64,000 nucleotides of DNA from Chryseobacterium sp. OV279 (GTDB taxonomy: Bacteria > Bacteroidota > Bacteroidia > Flavobacteriales > Weeksellaceae), in NCBI RefSeq assembly GCF_900128945.1, contig NZ_FQUD01000003.1, positions 744,001 through 808,000 on the forward strand, read 5' to 3'. The notes beneath the pieces were generated by a model. That model was not told where the DNA came from and searched no databases. It saw only the letters and a list, made by a program, of their open reading frames with translations. Position numbers and translations under genes: made by a program. Shown here piece by piece: positions 25,457 to 34,710 of the stretch (positions are counted from its first letter, which is position 1; each line of letters opens with the position of its first letter).

Positions 25457-27661
25457 TTACAATTTGAATTCCAGCTTCACATTGAAGAAACGCCCCGTAA
25501 GACGTACAGGCACCGCATACATTGAACTTGTGTTGTAATCTGTGATCCATTGGTTAGCCACCGTATTGTTGATGTTAAATGCATTGAAAACCTGAACCCC
25601 TAAAGTCAGTTCATCAAAATTACCCCAGAATCCGGAACGGTTTTTCTTGTTTTTGGAATCAATAAATACCTTTGAAAGCCCTAAATCCACCCTTTTATAT
25701 GAAGGAAGTGTTCTCTGGTACTGATAAGGATCTGTGAAAACAGGTGCTCCGTTCGGAAGTCCCATGGCATATACCAAGGTAAGGTTCACACGCATAGACG
25801 GGAATTTCGGCATATAATCCTGATAGAACATCGCAAATCTGAATCTCTGATCGGTAGGTCTTGGAATATCTCCTTTCCCATCAATATTTTCATACACTCT
25901 GGCATAGCTCGCAGACAACCATGAATCTACTCCGGGAACAAATTCCCCGAATAATCTTGTGTCAATACCGTAAGCATAACCTGATGCATTATTTTTACCG
26001 GAATAACGGATTCTCACGTTATCCATATAATAAGGAATCAGATCGTCCATTTTCTTGTAATAAGCTTCTGTAGTCAGCTTAAACGGTCTGTCATACATAT
26101 AAAACTCATAGTCGTTGGCAAGAATGACCTGCATGGAACGCTGAGATTTTATATTGGTGTTAAAGTTACCGTCCAGATCCTTGATCTCTTTATAGAAAGG
26201 TGCCTGATAATAGACCCCTCCCGAAAGTTTGAAGAGCATATCCGTATCCCAGTCAGGTTTGATTGCAAACTGAACTCTTGGAGAAAAGATGGTTTCTTTG
26301 TTAAAGCTCCAGTTGGAAACTCTGGCTCCGGCATTTACAAATACTTTGCTTGCTCCCCAGTAAAATTTCTGAGAATACTGAGCATATGCGGAAAGCCTCG
26401 TAGGTTCAATCTGATTGACTCCTGCGATGTGATAAAACAGCTTCAAATCTCCTGAAGCTCCGGTTCTCGGATCATCAACAGGTAACGGAATACTGTATCC
26501 TGCAGCATCTACCAACTTCCATTCGTTGGTATTATCATTCAGATTTTCTTTTTCGTATTTAGCTCCGACTTCAATATCTGTATTGACATTCGGAGAAAAC
26601 TTTGCTCTGAACTGTGTTCCATACGTTTTTACATACAGGTCGTTTCTGGCATGTTCTATTTGTCCGCCCCCATCAAAAGACGGATTGGGCGATTGAGTTA
26701 CAGGATCAAAAGTCTGGATTTCATACCCTGAAGCGATAGAGTAATATTCTTTTTCTCTGTTCTGATAGGCAAAACTGTCCAATGTAAACTTCCATTGATC
26801 AGAAGGCTTATAGTTCATTGAAATAGTTCCCATCATGTTTTTATACATATCCTGCTCCTGGCCGTTATAACCAATGTTTACAGTAATAGGCTGCTGTAAG
26901 CTACCGAAAGTCACACTCTTCGCTTTAGGAATCATTTCATAATCATTCTTGGAATAATACCCGATGAATGACATGGAAAATTTGTCACTGAAGTGATAGT
27001 TGATGTATGACTGGAAATCCCAATAGGTAGGGTTAAAATCCGTATCCTCATTTAAGGTATTCAGAACAAGATTGGTATTTCTGTATCTTCCCGAGAATAA
27101 AGCAGTCAGTTTTTTATTTTTTGAAGCCAGACCTGCTGTTAATCTTCCCCCGATCAAACTCGCTTCCCCGGAAAGTTCAAATTTCTCCGGTTCACGGTAA
27201 TAGATATTCAGAGCTGAAGACATTTTGTCGCCATATTTGGGTTCAAAACCTCCGGCCGAAAAGTTGACTGAAGAAACCATGTCAGGATTGATGATACTCA
27301 TCCCTTCCTGCTGTGAATTTCGGATCAGAAAAGGTCTGTAGATCTCAATATCATTGATGTAGATAAGGTTTTCGTCATAGTTTCCACCACGCACCATATA
27401 TTGGGAAGACAGCTCGGTGTTGGAATTTACGGAAGGAAGTGTTTTAAGAAGTCCTTCAATTCCGCCACTTATAGAGGCTACATTTTTAGCATCTTTTGCT
27501 GAAATCTTGACATTGGTAATGTCGTTCGTTCTTCCGACTACTTTTTTCTGGAAAACGACTTCCTCAATATCGGTTACTTTATCTGCTGTATCTCTTTTTC
27601 TATTTTGAGAGAAAATAAGCATAGGAACCATAAGGCTCAACGGTAAAACTAGTTTTTTCAA
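25457..27661 (-). CDS. TonB-dependent outer-membrane receptor
   Basis: A 734-residue receptor. It has a signal peptide (1-18, IFS|QNR), a short linker with the TonB-box-like ADKVTDIEEVVFQKK (25-39), a plug domain (KNVASISGGIEGLLKTLPSV to about 150, including YMVRGGNYDENLIYINDIEI), and a 22-strand barrel ending in VKLEFKL with a C-terminal hydrophobic residue. No CarboxypepD_reg domain or SusD partner is present, which argues against a polysaccharide SusC system and for a small ligand such as a siderophore, vitamin or metal complex. It lies downstream of kdsA on the same strand with a 44-bp gap. Whether it serves the adjacent copper genes is not shown by the sequence. Confidence 0.9.
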   Translation of the reverse strand: MKKLVLPLSLMVPMLIFSQNRKRDTADKVTDIEEVVFQKKVVGRTNDITNVKISAKDAKNVASISGGIEGLLKTLPSVNSNTELSSQYMVRGGNYDENLIYINDIEIYRPFLIRNSQQEGMSIINPDMVSSVNFSAGGFEPKYGDKMSSALNIYYREPEKFELSGEASLIGGRLTAGLASKNKKLTALFSGRYRNTNLVLNTLNEDTDFNPTYWDFQSYINYHFSDKFSMSFIGYYSKNDYEMIPKAKSVTFGSLQQPITVNIGYNGQEQDMYKNMMGTISMNYKPSDQWKFTLDSFAYQNREKEYYSIASGYEIQTFDPVTQSPNPSFDGGGQIEHARNDLYVKTYGTQFRAKFSPNVNTDIEVGAKYEKENLNDNTNEWKLVDAAGYSIPLPVDDPRTGASGDLKLFYHIAGVNQIEPTRLSAYAQYSQKFYWGASKVFVNAGARVSNWSFNKETIFSPRVQFAIKPDWDTDMLFKLSGGVYYQAPFYKEIKDLDGNFNTNIKSQRSMQVILANDYEFYMYDRPFKLTTEAYYKKMDDLIPYYMDNVRIRYSGKNNASGYAYGIDTRLFGEFVPGVDSWLSASYARVYENIDGKGDIPRPTDQRFRFAMFYQDYMPKFPSMRVNLTLVYAMGLPNGAPVFTDPYQYQRTLPSYKRVDLGLSKVFIDSKNKKNRSGFWGNFDELTLGVQVFNAFNINNTVANQWITDYNTSSMYAVPVRLTGRFFNVKLEFKL

Positions 27662-27705
27662 AAGAAATGTTTTAAGAATTTCTAAAAATAGGGATTTTTT
27701 AACAA

Positions 27706-28515
27706 TTACAAAATTGATTCTCTGATTCTTGTTAATTTTTGTAACAAATCTTCCAATAAATCTAATCTTAACATGTTGGCTCCGTCTGACAAAGCGGTTT
27801 CCGGCGTTGGATGCGTTTCGATGAAAAGTCCATCTGCTCCCACCGCAATACCTGCTTTGGCCACTGTTTCTATAAGGTCCGGTCTTCCACCAGTCACCCC
27901 AGAACTCTGGTTAGGCTGCTGTAATGAATGGGTAACGTCTAAAATCACCGGCGCATATGCTCTCATCGTTGGAATACCTCGGTAATCTACGATCAGGTCT
28001 GTATATCCGAAAGAATTTCCTCTTTCAATGATAGCCACCTTCTGATTATTAGAATCTGTAATTTTCTGAACTGCAAATTTCATTGATTCCGGAGAAAGGA
28101 ACTGCCCTTTTTTCAACGTTACACATTTTCCTGTTTCAGCCGCAGCCACCAAAAGATCGGTCTGACGTACTAAAAATGCAGGAATCTGTAATACATCAAC
28201 GTATTGTGCAGCCAGTGCCGCATGCTCATTCTCATGGATATCCGTTGTGGTAGGAATATTAAAGGTCTCGCCCACTTTTCTAAGGATCTCAAGAGATTTC
28301 TCCTCACCAATTGATGTAAAAGAATCTACACGGCTTCTGTTCGCCTTTTTGAAGCTCCCTTTGAAAATATAAGGAATATTATATTTATCTGTGATCTGAA
28401 TTACTTTCTCTGCAATTCTTAACGCCATGTCTTCACCTTCAATGATGCACGGACCGGCAATAAGGAAAAAGTTTTTTGAATCTTTGTGTTGGATATTATC
28501 TAAATACTGGATCAT
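27706..28515 (-). CDS. kdsA: 3-deoxy-8-phosphooctulonate synthase (Kdo-8-phosphate synthase)
   Basis: A 269-residue TIM-barrel enzyme that condenses phosphoenolpyruvate and arabinose 5-phosphate, the first committed step of Kdo synthesis for lipopolysaccharide. Family motifs: FLIAGPCIIEGEDMALRIAE near the start, FKGSFKKANRSRVDSF, QTDLLVAAAETGKCV, KKGQFLSPESM, and DVTHSLQQPN with GVTGGRPDL. The start is the ATG at 28515. Its partner kdsB lies at 51.7 kb in this window. A perfect TTAGGGA array lies 180-110 bp upstream, between this gene and DUF1697, and could affect its expression. Confidence 0.95.
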   Translation of the reverse strand: MIQYLDNIQHKDSKNFFLIAGPCIIEGEDMALRIAEKVIQITDKYNIPYIFKGSFKKANRSRVDSFTSIGEEKSLEILRKVGETFNIPTTTDIHENEHAALAAQYVDVLQIPAFLVRQTDLLVAAAETGKCVTLKKGQFLSPESMKFAVQKITDSNNQKVAIIERGNSFGYTDLIVDYRGIPTMRAYAPVILDVTHSLQQPNQSSGVTGGRPDLIETVAKAGIAVGADGLFIETHPTPETALSDGANMLRLDLLEDLLQKLTRIRESIL

Positions 28516-28597
28516 TTTTATTTACATTAAAAAGTTCAGTAAAAATACTTATAAAGTTTCAGAATCGGAAATTATTTGAGGGGTTTGATTGGAGGAA

Positions 28598-28693
28598 GGG
28601 TTTCGAGCTGCGGAATACGGGTTTTAGGGATTAGGGATTAGGGATTAGGGATTAGGGATTAGGGATTAGGGATTAGGGATTAGGGATTAGGGA
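28598..28693. repeat. 7-bp tandem array: four degenerate plus ten perfect TTAGGGA units
   Basis: 28624-28693 is ten uninterrupted copies of TTAGGGA. In the same phase before it lie GGGTTTC, GAGCTGC, GGAATAC and GGGTTTT (28598-28625). The plus strand carries at least ten G3 runs with 4-nt ATTA spacers, so it can form G-quadruplexes. It lies about 110 bp upstream of the kdsA start. Confidence 0.95.
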
Positions 28694-28789
28694 AGATAAA
28701 AAGCATTCTTTAAAATATTCAATAAATAAAAAATATACGCAATCATCTGTGCTAATCTGTGAAATCAGTGGTTAAAATAAATAAATTGA

Positions 28790-29317
28790 TTAACTCATTT
28801 TCTTCAAAATCTTCTCAAAAGTATTGATATTCCTGCTCGTGAACTGGTCTTTAAGACTTTTCTTGCCTAAGACTTTTCCAAAAGAAGAATCCAGCGTATT
28901 TCCCTTCGGAACCTGCCAGTAAAATAAGTCATTAACGATCTCAGCCTTTTCATTTTCAGTTTTGGAAGCAGCTTCAAACGCTACCATCAAAACACTTTCC
29001 ACGCCGGGATTTCCTACAAATCCGTAGATATGCAGATCATCATTTTTTTCAAAAGGAATACTGTTCCAGAATATTTCCGTTTCTTCCTGAGACTTGATGA
29101 ATAAAAAAGCTTCATAAGAAAAATGATTCGACATCGCCTTTTCTAAAATTTTCTTTAAATCATCAGCTTTTTTATCAGAAGAGAACACAATATTTCCGGA
29201 AGCCAATACCGAACCTACGTCCAGCATTCCGGCATCTTTAAAAACCTGGCAGACATCAGCCATTTTCATATTGGTTCCTTTTACGTTCACGCCGCGGAGA
29301 AAAGCACAGTATTTCAT
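28790..29317 (-). CDS. DUF1697 domain-containing protein
   Basis: A 175-residue protein that opens with the DUF1697 signature MKYCAFLRGVNVKGTNMKMA. Also seen are LASGNIVFSSDK and, at the end, GKKSLKDQFTSRNINTFEKI, which recalls the family's conserved TxRNxxTxxK ending. DUF1697 proteins are soluble and cytoplasmic; their function is unknown. The gene is flanked on both sides by AGGGATT-type 7-bp arrays (28598-28693 and 29324-29365) in the same orientation, so the cassette may have moved or been exchanged with its repeats. No clear promoter was found. Confidence 0.87.
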   Translation of the reverse strand: MKYCAFLRGVNVKGTNMKMADVCQVFKDAGMLDVGSVLASGNIVFSSDKKADDLKKILEKAMSNHFSYEAFLFIKSQEETEIFWNSIPFEKNDDLHIYGFVGNPGVESVLMVAFEAASKTENEKAEIVNDLFYWQVPKGNTLDSSFGKVLGKKSLKDQFTSRNINTFEKILKKMS

Positions 29318-29323
29318 TTTTTC

Positions 29324-29421
29324 AGGGATTAGGTGAGAGGGTTTAGGTTGCAGGTTATAGGGTAATAGAATATTGAATGTTCACATCTAATTTCTAACTT
29401 CTAGTTTCTAACTTCTGATTA
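29324..29421. repeat. Two adjacent degenerate 7-bp arrays (AGGNNNN and CTAACTT types)
   Basis: 29324-29365: six units AGGGATT, AGGTGAG, AGGGTTT, AGGTTGC, AGGTTAT, AGGGTAA. 29387-29421: five units CTAATTT, CTAACTT, CTAGTTT, CTAACTT, CTGATTA. Both keep the 7-bp phase exactly. They fill the gap between DUF1697 and the next gene. Confidence 0.85.
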
Positions 29422-29423
29422 TT

Positions 29424-30911
29424 TCAATCAATTTTAATGTACAAATTATAATCTGTTCCTGATGGTTTAAGATGATAGATTTTTTCCAGAATGGGATTAT
29501 CGCTTTTCAGGTTGTCTTTTATCCTGAATTCTTTCATCAGTTTGTAATGTGTCTGATAATACAGAGCATCACTCCCTTGAAATAAATTTCTATAGGAAAG
29601 AAGGTATTTTGGTTTCCTGTTTTTGACGGTATTAATCCAATAATGGGTTTTATCTTTTTTCACTTCCGTCTGGATTTGCTTATCCACCAATCCTACTTCA
29701 TCAATGGTTTTTAATCCTGAAAAATAAGGAATATATCCCGCAGGTTCCAAAAGAATCCACTGCTTTTTATCTTTTTCAAAAGCGTCCAGAAACAGTCCGA
29801 TTCCTCTTCGGTAATTCCACTCTCCGTTTCCTGTTGCAATGGCATGTACCGTTTGGAAAGCAAGCATTGGAACTATATAAAATACAACCAGCAAAGACAA
29901 CCATAGATTTCTCCTCTCCTTCTGCTCCAGGACAAAAATAAGAACGGGAACGAAAAGCAGTAGCTGTGGAACCCAGTAATACCAGTCGAATAAGCTTTTT
30001 TGAGAAAGAAAAATAATCTGTTTTGCCCAACCGAAAATAAAAATCATCCATAAAAAATAATTCCTCTTTTCTCTTTGTCTGACAAGATAGATAAAGCAAA
30101 GCAATTCAAAAATCAAGACAATGACGGTAACCGGATTGAAGTTTCCGGGAAGTTTCAGCATTCCCCAGAAATTACCAAAGCTCACGAGGAAATAATTAAG
30201 ATTTTGCTCAAAAGTAAAATTATGCTCATATAATAGTTTTTTGGCTACAATCGTGTTATTCACCAGCTCTCCAAAATACAGCCAGTTGAAGGACAAGGCA
30301 AATAAAAGCCCCAGAATTCCCCCAAAAACGTAATTCCATTTCACCTTTCTGTTCCAGAAAATGTCTACCAGAAATACAATCCCCAGGAAAATTACCGTAT
30401 CGATTCTTGTAAACATGATCAGAACCGGCAGAAAAATAAGCGCCCATCTTTTGCCTTTACTGAAGCCATAATACAGAAGCGCCATTTCCAGAAAGAAAAG
30501 GATTCCATATTCCATTCCGAGGATGGAGATCTTCACGGCTGGCGGCAATATTCCGATTAAAAATATAAAAATAGCTTTATGCCATGGGTTTTTAAGGGTA
30601 AGATTCGCAAGAAATAAAGTTCCTATTGTAAAAAGGACAGAATTGAAAATTAAAAGAGGTTCAATAAAATATTCTTTGCCGAAAACCAGATTGAACAGAT
30701 AAGAAACAAAAACATACAGATGGGTGGTAGAAGCTGAAATTTTGGTTTCGCCGTTAAAGCCTATCACACCATAGTCCAGTAAATTCTGGGCTACTCTCCA
30801 GGTAATGAATGCATCTTCCTGAATATAATGAGTCAGTAAAAAAAGAAGTTTTAAGACAACCGTAAAAATTACGGCATAGATGGGGATCCTGTTAATTGTA
30901 TTTTTTGCCAT
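29424..30911 (-). CDS. Polytopic membrane protein, GT-C glycosyltransferase-like
   Basis: About 495 residues, with ten or more hydrophobic helices. The N-terminal loop HYIQEDAFITWRVAQNLLDY carries an acidic pair after the first helix, as in GT-C enzymes that use polyprenyl-linked sugars, and GETKISASTTHLYVF matches the following conserved loop. The C-terminal ~110 residues are soluble and probably periplasmic. It likely transfers a sugar in the envelope, acceptor unknown. Two ATGs are possible. The -7 box TATATTTG (complement 30930-30937) overlaps the upstream one at 30932, so 30911 is chosen. The next gene upstream is another GT-C-like protein on the same strand. Confidence 0.72.
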   Translation of the reverse strand: MAKNTINRIPIYAVIFTVVLKLLFLLTHYIQEDAFITWRVAQNLLDYGVIGFNGETKISASTTHLYVFVSYLFNLVFGKEYFIEPLLIFNSVLFTIGTLFLANLTLKNPWHKAIFIFLIGILPPAVKISILGMEYGILFFLEMALLYYGFSKGKRWALIFLPVLIMFTRIDTVIFLGIVFLVDIFWNRKVKWNYVFGGILGLLFALSFNWLYFGELVNNTIVAKKLLYEHNFTFEQNLNYFLVSFGNFWGMLKLPGNFNPVTVIVLIFELLCFIYLVRQREKRNYFLWMIFIFGWAKQIIFLSQKSLFDWYYWVPQLLLFVPVLIFVLEQKERRNLWLSLLVVFYIVPMLAFQTVHAIATGNGEWNYRRGIGLFLDAFEKDKKQWILLEPAGYIPYFSGLKTIDEVGLVDKQIQTEVKKDKTHYWINTVKNRKPKYLLSYRNLFQGSDALYYQTHYKLMKEFRIKDNLKSDNPILEKIYHLKPSGTDYNLYIKID

Positions 30912-30929
30912 CACGCATTTTTTGTTTGA

Positions 30930-30937
30930 CAAATATA
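30930..30937 (-). promoter_or_regulatory. Promoter -7 box of the GT-C-like gene
   Basis: Minus-strand TATATTTG, exact match to TAnnTTTG, 18 bp before the ATG at 30911. Its position excludes the ATG at 30932 as start. Confidence 0.55.
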
Positions 30938-30964
30938 ATCTTAAAATTCAGGAATCCCAATAAC

Positions 30965-30992
30965 AAAAAAACGGAACCGAAGTTCCGTTTTT
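30965..30992 (-). terminator. Terminator of the DUF2723 gene with a UUCG tetraloop
   Basis: On the minus strand ACGGAAC-TTCG-GTTCCGT forms a 7-bp stem closed by C(UUCG)G, followed by a T-tract. The plus strand also has a T-tract, so it could work both ways. Confidence 0.85.
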
Positions 30993-31002
30993 GTTAAGTA
31001 TT

Positions 31003-34000
31003 TTATTGTGTTACTTTGATAATAGCTGTGGTGATCTGCTCCTCTTTTTCTTTTGAATACGTAGAATCAAAAGGCTGCATCACATCGAACAGATACTGGT
31101 AGAAAGGCGTGATCTTCTGTACATTTTCAGACTCTTTCATTGCCTTTTCTTTCCCCATCACCTGAAGCTCTTTGATGAAAGCATTAAACTTTTTATCAAT
31201 CGGCTCTATGGATTTTACAAGATATGCGTAGGCTTTATCATCCTGTCCAAGCTTCTTATAGGCATCTGTAACGGCTGCAACAACAAGAGAATATTCCATA
31301 GGTTTCGTTCTCATCTGTCTTCTTGCAAAGTTCTGATCTGCCGGAGCAAGACTTAGATAATAATCATACTCTTCAAAAATTCCTTTTTTAAGGATTTCTG
31401 CCAGCTCAAGACCTTTTTTCTCCTGTCCTGCAATGATATATCCTGTTACCATAGCACTCAGTGAACGTGGATCATTGAATTTTTCAGCAGGTATTTCTTT
31501 TGATGCAAGATCAAGTAATTCTACTGCTTTAGCCTTCTGACCGTTTAATGCCAGTGCTGAAGCGGCTCTGCTTGCTGACATTCTGTAGCTCATGATATTG
31601 GATGTAGCGGTTTCATCAAAGTGGCTCTTTAAATGTTTGAAATTACCCCATCTGAAGTTTTTCACTACATTATATAAAGAATTAGGATCTACTCTTCCCA
31701 TGTCTCCGTCTACGTTCTGAACGGTATGGATAGGAACCAATCTGTAGCTGAATCCGTCAAACTGAAGGTATTCGTTCAGATAGAAAATATTTTCGTTATC
31801 GTAAATTCCTCCTGATGAGAAGTTGATTGGACGTTTCCAGTCGAAGTTCGCCAGCATATCCAGCATGATCAGGTTGTTTTTATAAAGTGTGTTTCCTTTA
31901 TAGATAATCATGATCTGGTTCACTACGTTTGGAAGATCTGCCTGATTAATGATTCCTGCCTTTAATGCATTTTCCTTATTTACAGGAAGAATGAATTTGT
32001 TCACCGGAAGGATGTTGTATTTCTCAAATTTCTCTTCCCCGAAATACATTTTTAAAAGTTCGTCTTTTTCAGGAGATTTGAACTTGATAAAATTAACCGC
32101 CTCTTTCAGCGTTAATGAATCCTGAGTAAGGTATTTTCTGAAGGCCGCGAATTGGGTATCCGGAACGCCCTGTTCTTTTAACATAGAGAAAACGCCTTCC
32201 CAATCCTCTTTCTTCATCATATAGATCTGGTCATTCACCCCGTCTCTGTAATCATCGTGAGTCAACTGGCTTGGAATTCCTGCCGCATTATATGTTTTTC
32301 TCTTGATCTGATCTAAGTTCCAAGGTGTGGAAGCAAGCGTGAAATTCACCACTTTTACATCATCTCTGAATCTTTCTGTTTCCTGGATTGCCCATACCGG
32401 ATAGGTATCATTATCTCCGTAAACAAATAAGATATCGTTTTTCGGAAGCGATTTTAATACGGAATAAGCATAATCATAAGCCGTATATCTGTTGCTTCTG
32501 TCATGTACATTATAGTTCTGGAAGCCCATCATGAAAGGGACACCCAATAGAACTACACCTAATGCGATATTCGCACCGTTAGATTTTACTTTGGACTGGA
32601 TAAACCATAAAATAGCGCCGGCTCCCATTCCGATCCAGATCGCAAATGCATAGAACGAGCCTACCATCGCATAATCTCTTTCTCTTGGTTCAAATGGTTT
32701 TACTCCTGTATAGAAAACAATTCCGACACTGGTTAAAACAAATAAGGAAAGAAGTGCATAAAATCTTCCAAAGTCTCTGTTTAACTGGAAGAAGAATCCG
32801 ATCAGTCCTAAAATTAATGGTAAAAAGAAGAACTTCACCGTACTTTCATTCTGGAATTTTGCAGGCATTTTATCCTGATTTCCTAATAAAGCATTGTCTA
32901 TAAAAGAAATTCCTGAGATCCAGTTTCCTTTGGTGTTTTCCATGTTTCCTTCAAGGTCGTTTTGTCTTCCCACGAAGTTCCACATCAGGTATCTTACGAA
33001 ATAATAACCGTTCTGGAATGTAATGAAATAGTCCATATTCTGAGCCAGTGAAGGCTTCTGAACATTAATCAGATTATAAGGCTTCACTTTCAGATAATCT
33101 GCTGCTGTGATAGATTTATCTTCATATTTTCCTCTCAATTCGTCAAAGATCTGCTTCGCCTGAGGATTGTCTGCCACATCTTCATTGGCATAATTGAAGG
33201 TAAAATCAGGAGCTCCGTACATTGAAATGTAGTTCGCCATCACATCCTTATCTTCATTGAACATTCTCGGCATTAAGCTTACCTGAGATTTGCTGAAAAC
33301 ATAATTGAAACGGTCACCCGTTTTTCTGTACGTTCCGGTTTTCTCATCCTTTTCGTAGATCTCACCTGTTTTCTGAGTCTTGAAACTTCCGTCTTCATTT
33401 TTCTCAATTCCGTTCGCATCAAGGAAAGCGGTATAGTTTTGCCCGTAAATAGTTGGCCAGTCACCGTACTGCTCTCTGTTATAGTAATCCAGCATACCAA
33501 TTGCCGTATCCGGATCGTTAAGGTTCATTGGAGGGTTCGCATTCGCTCTGATAGGAATCACCATCCAGCATGAGAAACCAATGATCATAAACACCACTGA
33601 CAATGCAGCGGTCTGATAAATATTTTTCTTAGCTTTTCTTGCATATTTAATAATGAAGAAACATGCTACTGTCATTAAAATAAATGCAACGATTGTTCCT
33701 GAGTGGAAAGGAAGTCCAAGTCCGTTTACGAAGAATATTTCAAGTCTTCCGAACATCGTCATGATCAGTGGGAAAATAATTTTGAAAACAATGATCAAAA
33801 TTCCCAGCGTGATCGCATTAGCCCAGATAAAGTTTTTCCAGGTAAATTTGTAATTTCTTGCATAATAAACCAGACATACGGCCGGTACTGCAAGCATCCC
33901 CATCATGTGTACCCCTACAGAAAGTCCTAATACAAAGAAAATAAGGATGATCCATCTTTCGCTGTCTTTCGCCAGGTACTCGTTTTCCCATTTCGTAATC

Positions 34001-34488
34001 AGCCAAACCAGCAAAGCGATAAACATGGAAGCCATGGAATATACTTCTCCTTCTACTGCAGAAAACCAGAAGGTATCTGAGAACGTAAAGCACAATGCGC
34101 CTACCGCTCCTGCAAAAAGAATAGAAATTTCCTGGTGCTTCGTTACTTCATCAAAATCCTTGTTTAAAAGTCTTCTTACAAAATGTGTAATCGTCCAGAA
34201 TAGGAATAAAATCGTCAGTGCACTGAACAATGCAGACATCGCATTGATGACGATAGAATAGTTTTCTCCTTTTCCTAAAGCAAAAATGGCTGCCACGGCA
34301 CCCACGATCTGGAATAAAGCAGCTCCGGGAGCGTGCGTTACTTCAAGTTTTACAGCTGAGGAAATGTACTCGCCGCAGTCCCAGAAACTGAAATTGGGTT
34401 CTATGGTCGACAAGTACGTGAAAAATGCAATGACAAAAATCACCCATCCTAAAACGGTGTTCCATTGCTTAAAAGTCCAATTTTTCAT
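31003..34488 (-). CDS. DUF2723 large membrane protein, PMT/GT-C-like
   Basis: 1161 residues. The N-terminus matches DUF2723: LSTIEPNFSFWDCGEYISSA (FWDCGE acidic motif) then KLEVTHAPGAALFQIVGAV. The N-terminal ~640 residues hold about 13 membrane helices, with a long soluble insert at ~330-520. The C-terminal ~500 residues are soluble (VYGDNDTYPVWAIQE motif, later TPR-like helices). DUF2723 resembles the protein O-mannosyltransferase fold, which uses lipid-linked sugars; a part in the Bacteroidota O-glycosylation pathway is a reasonable guess but not shown. It is preceded by a 222-bp divergent gap shared with the cysteine-synthase-like gene, and is terminated by a UUCG hairpin. Confidence 0.85.
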   Translation of the reverse strand: MKNWTFKQWNTVLGWVIFVIAFFTYLSTIEPNFSFWDCGEYISSAVKLEVTHAPGAALFQIVGAVAAIFALGKGENYSIVINAMSALFSALTILFLFWTITHFVRRLLNKDFDEVTKHQEISILFAGAVGALCFTFSDTFWFSAVEGEVYSMASMFIALLVWLITKWENEYLAKDSERWIILIFFVLGLSVGVHMMGMLAVPAVCLVYYARNYKFTWKNFIWANAITLGILIIVFKIIFPLIMTMFGRLEIFFVNGLGLPFHSGTIVAFILMTVACFFIIKYARKAKKNIYQTAALSVVFMIIGFSCWMVIPIRANANPPMNLNDPDTAIGMLDYYNREQYGDWPTIYGQNYTAFLDANGIEKNEDGSFKTQKTGEIYEKDEKTGTYRKTGDRFNYVFSKSQVSLMPRMFNEDKDVMANYISMYGAPDFTFNYANEDVADNPQAKQIFDELRGKYEDKSITAADYLKVKPYNLINVQKPSLAQNMDYFITFQNGYYFVRYLMWNFVGRQNDLEGNMENTKGNWISGISFIDNALLGNQDKMPAKFQNESTVKFFFLPLILGLIGFFFQLNRDFGRFYALLSLFVLTSVGIVFYTGVKPFEPRERDYAMVGSFYAFAIWIGMGAGAILWFIQSKVKSNGANIALGVVLLGVPFMMGFQNYNVHDRSNRYTAYDYAYSVLKSLPKNDILFVYGDNDTYPVWAIQETERFRDDVKVVNFTLASTPWNLDQIKRKTYNAAGIPSQLTHDDYRDGVNDQIYMMKKEDWEGVFSMLKEQGVPDTQFAAFRKYLTQDSLTLKEAVNFIKFKSPEKDELLKMYFGEEKFEKYNILPVNKFILPVNKENALKAGIINQADLPNVVNQIMIIYKGNTLYKNNLIMLDMLANFDWKRPINFSSGGIYDNENIFYLNEYLQFDGFSYRLVPIHTVQNVDGDMGRVDPNSLYNVVKNFRWGNFKHLKSHFDETATSNIMSYRMSASRAASALALNGQKAKAVELLDLASKEIPAEKFNDPRSLSAMVTGYIIAGQEKKGLELAEILKKGIFEEYDYYLSLAPADQNFARRQMRTKPMEYSLVVAAVTDAYKKLGQDDKAYAYLVKSIEPIDKKFNAFIKELQVMGKEKAMKESENVQKITPFYQYLFDVMQPFDSTYSKEKEEQITTAIIKVTQ

Positions 34489-34649
34489 AGTATTAAATCA
34501 ATTACGCGAAAATAAGGCTTTTATAGCATTCCGTGGTGTTTTTAACAAAATTTAAAAAATTTGGCGTAGTATTTGTGATCGTACTTCGCGTAAGATTGCA
34601 AATCAGAAAATAAATTTTGCTGAATCGCTGGCTTGAAATCAAACAAAAG

Positions 34650-34680
34650 TTTAGTAATTATTTATTTTTTTGTATTTTTG
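34650..34680 (+). promoter_or_regulatory. Promoter of the cysteine-synthase-like gene
   Basis: TATTTTTG at 34673-34680 matches TAnnTTTG. TTTAG about 22 bp upstream may be the -33 box. The ATG follows after 30 bp. Confidence 0.6.
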
Positions 34681-34710
34681 CGGTCAGATTTTTATTGAAA
34701 ATAACAAATA

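Noticed and set aside
28624..28693. Telomere or linear replicon end
   Set aside because: Although the unit resembles a eukaryotic telomere repeat, it lies inside a gene-dense chromosome region with normal genes on both sides.
28598..29365. CRISPR-like array
   Set aside because: Units are 7 bp without spacers of constant length, and no cas gene is in the window.
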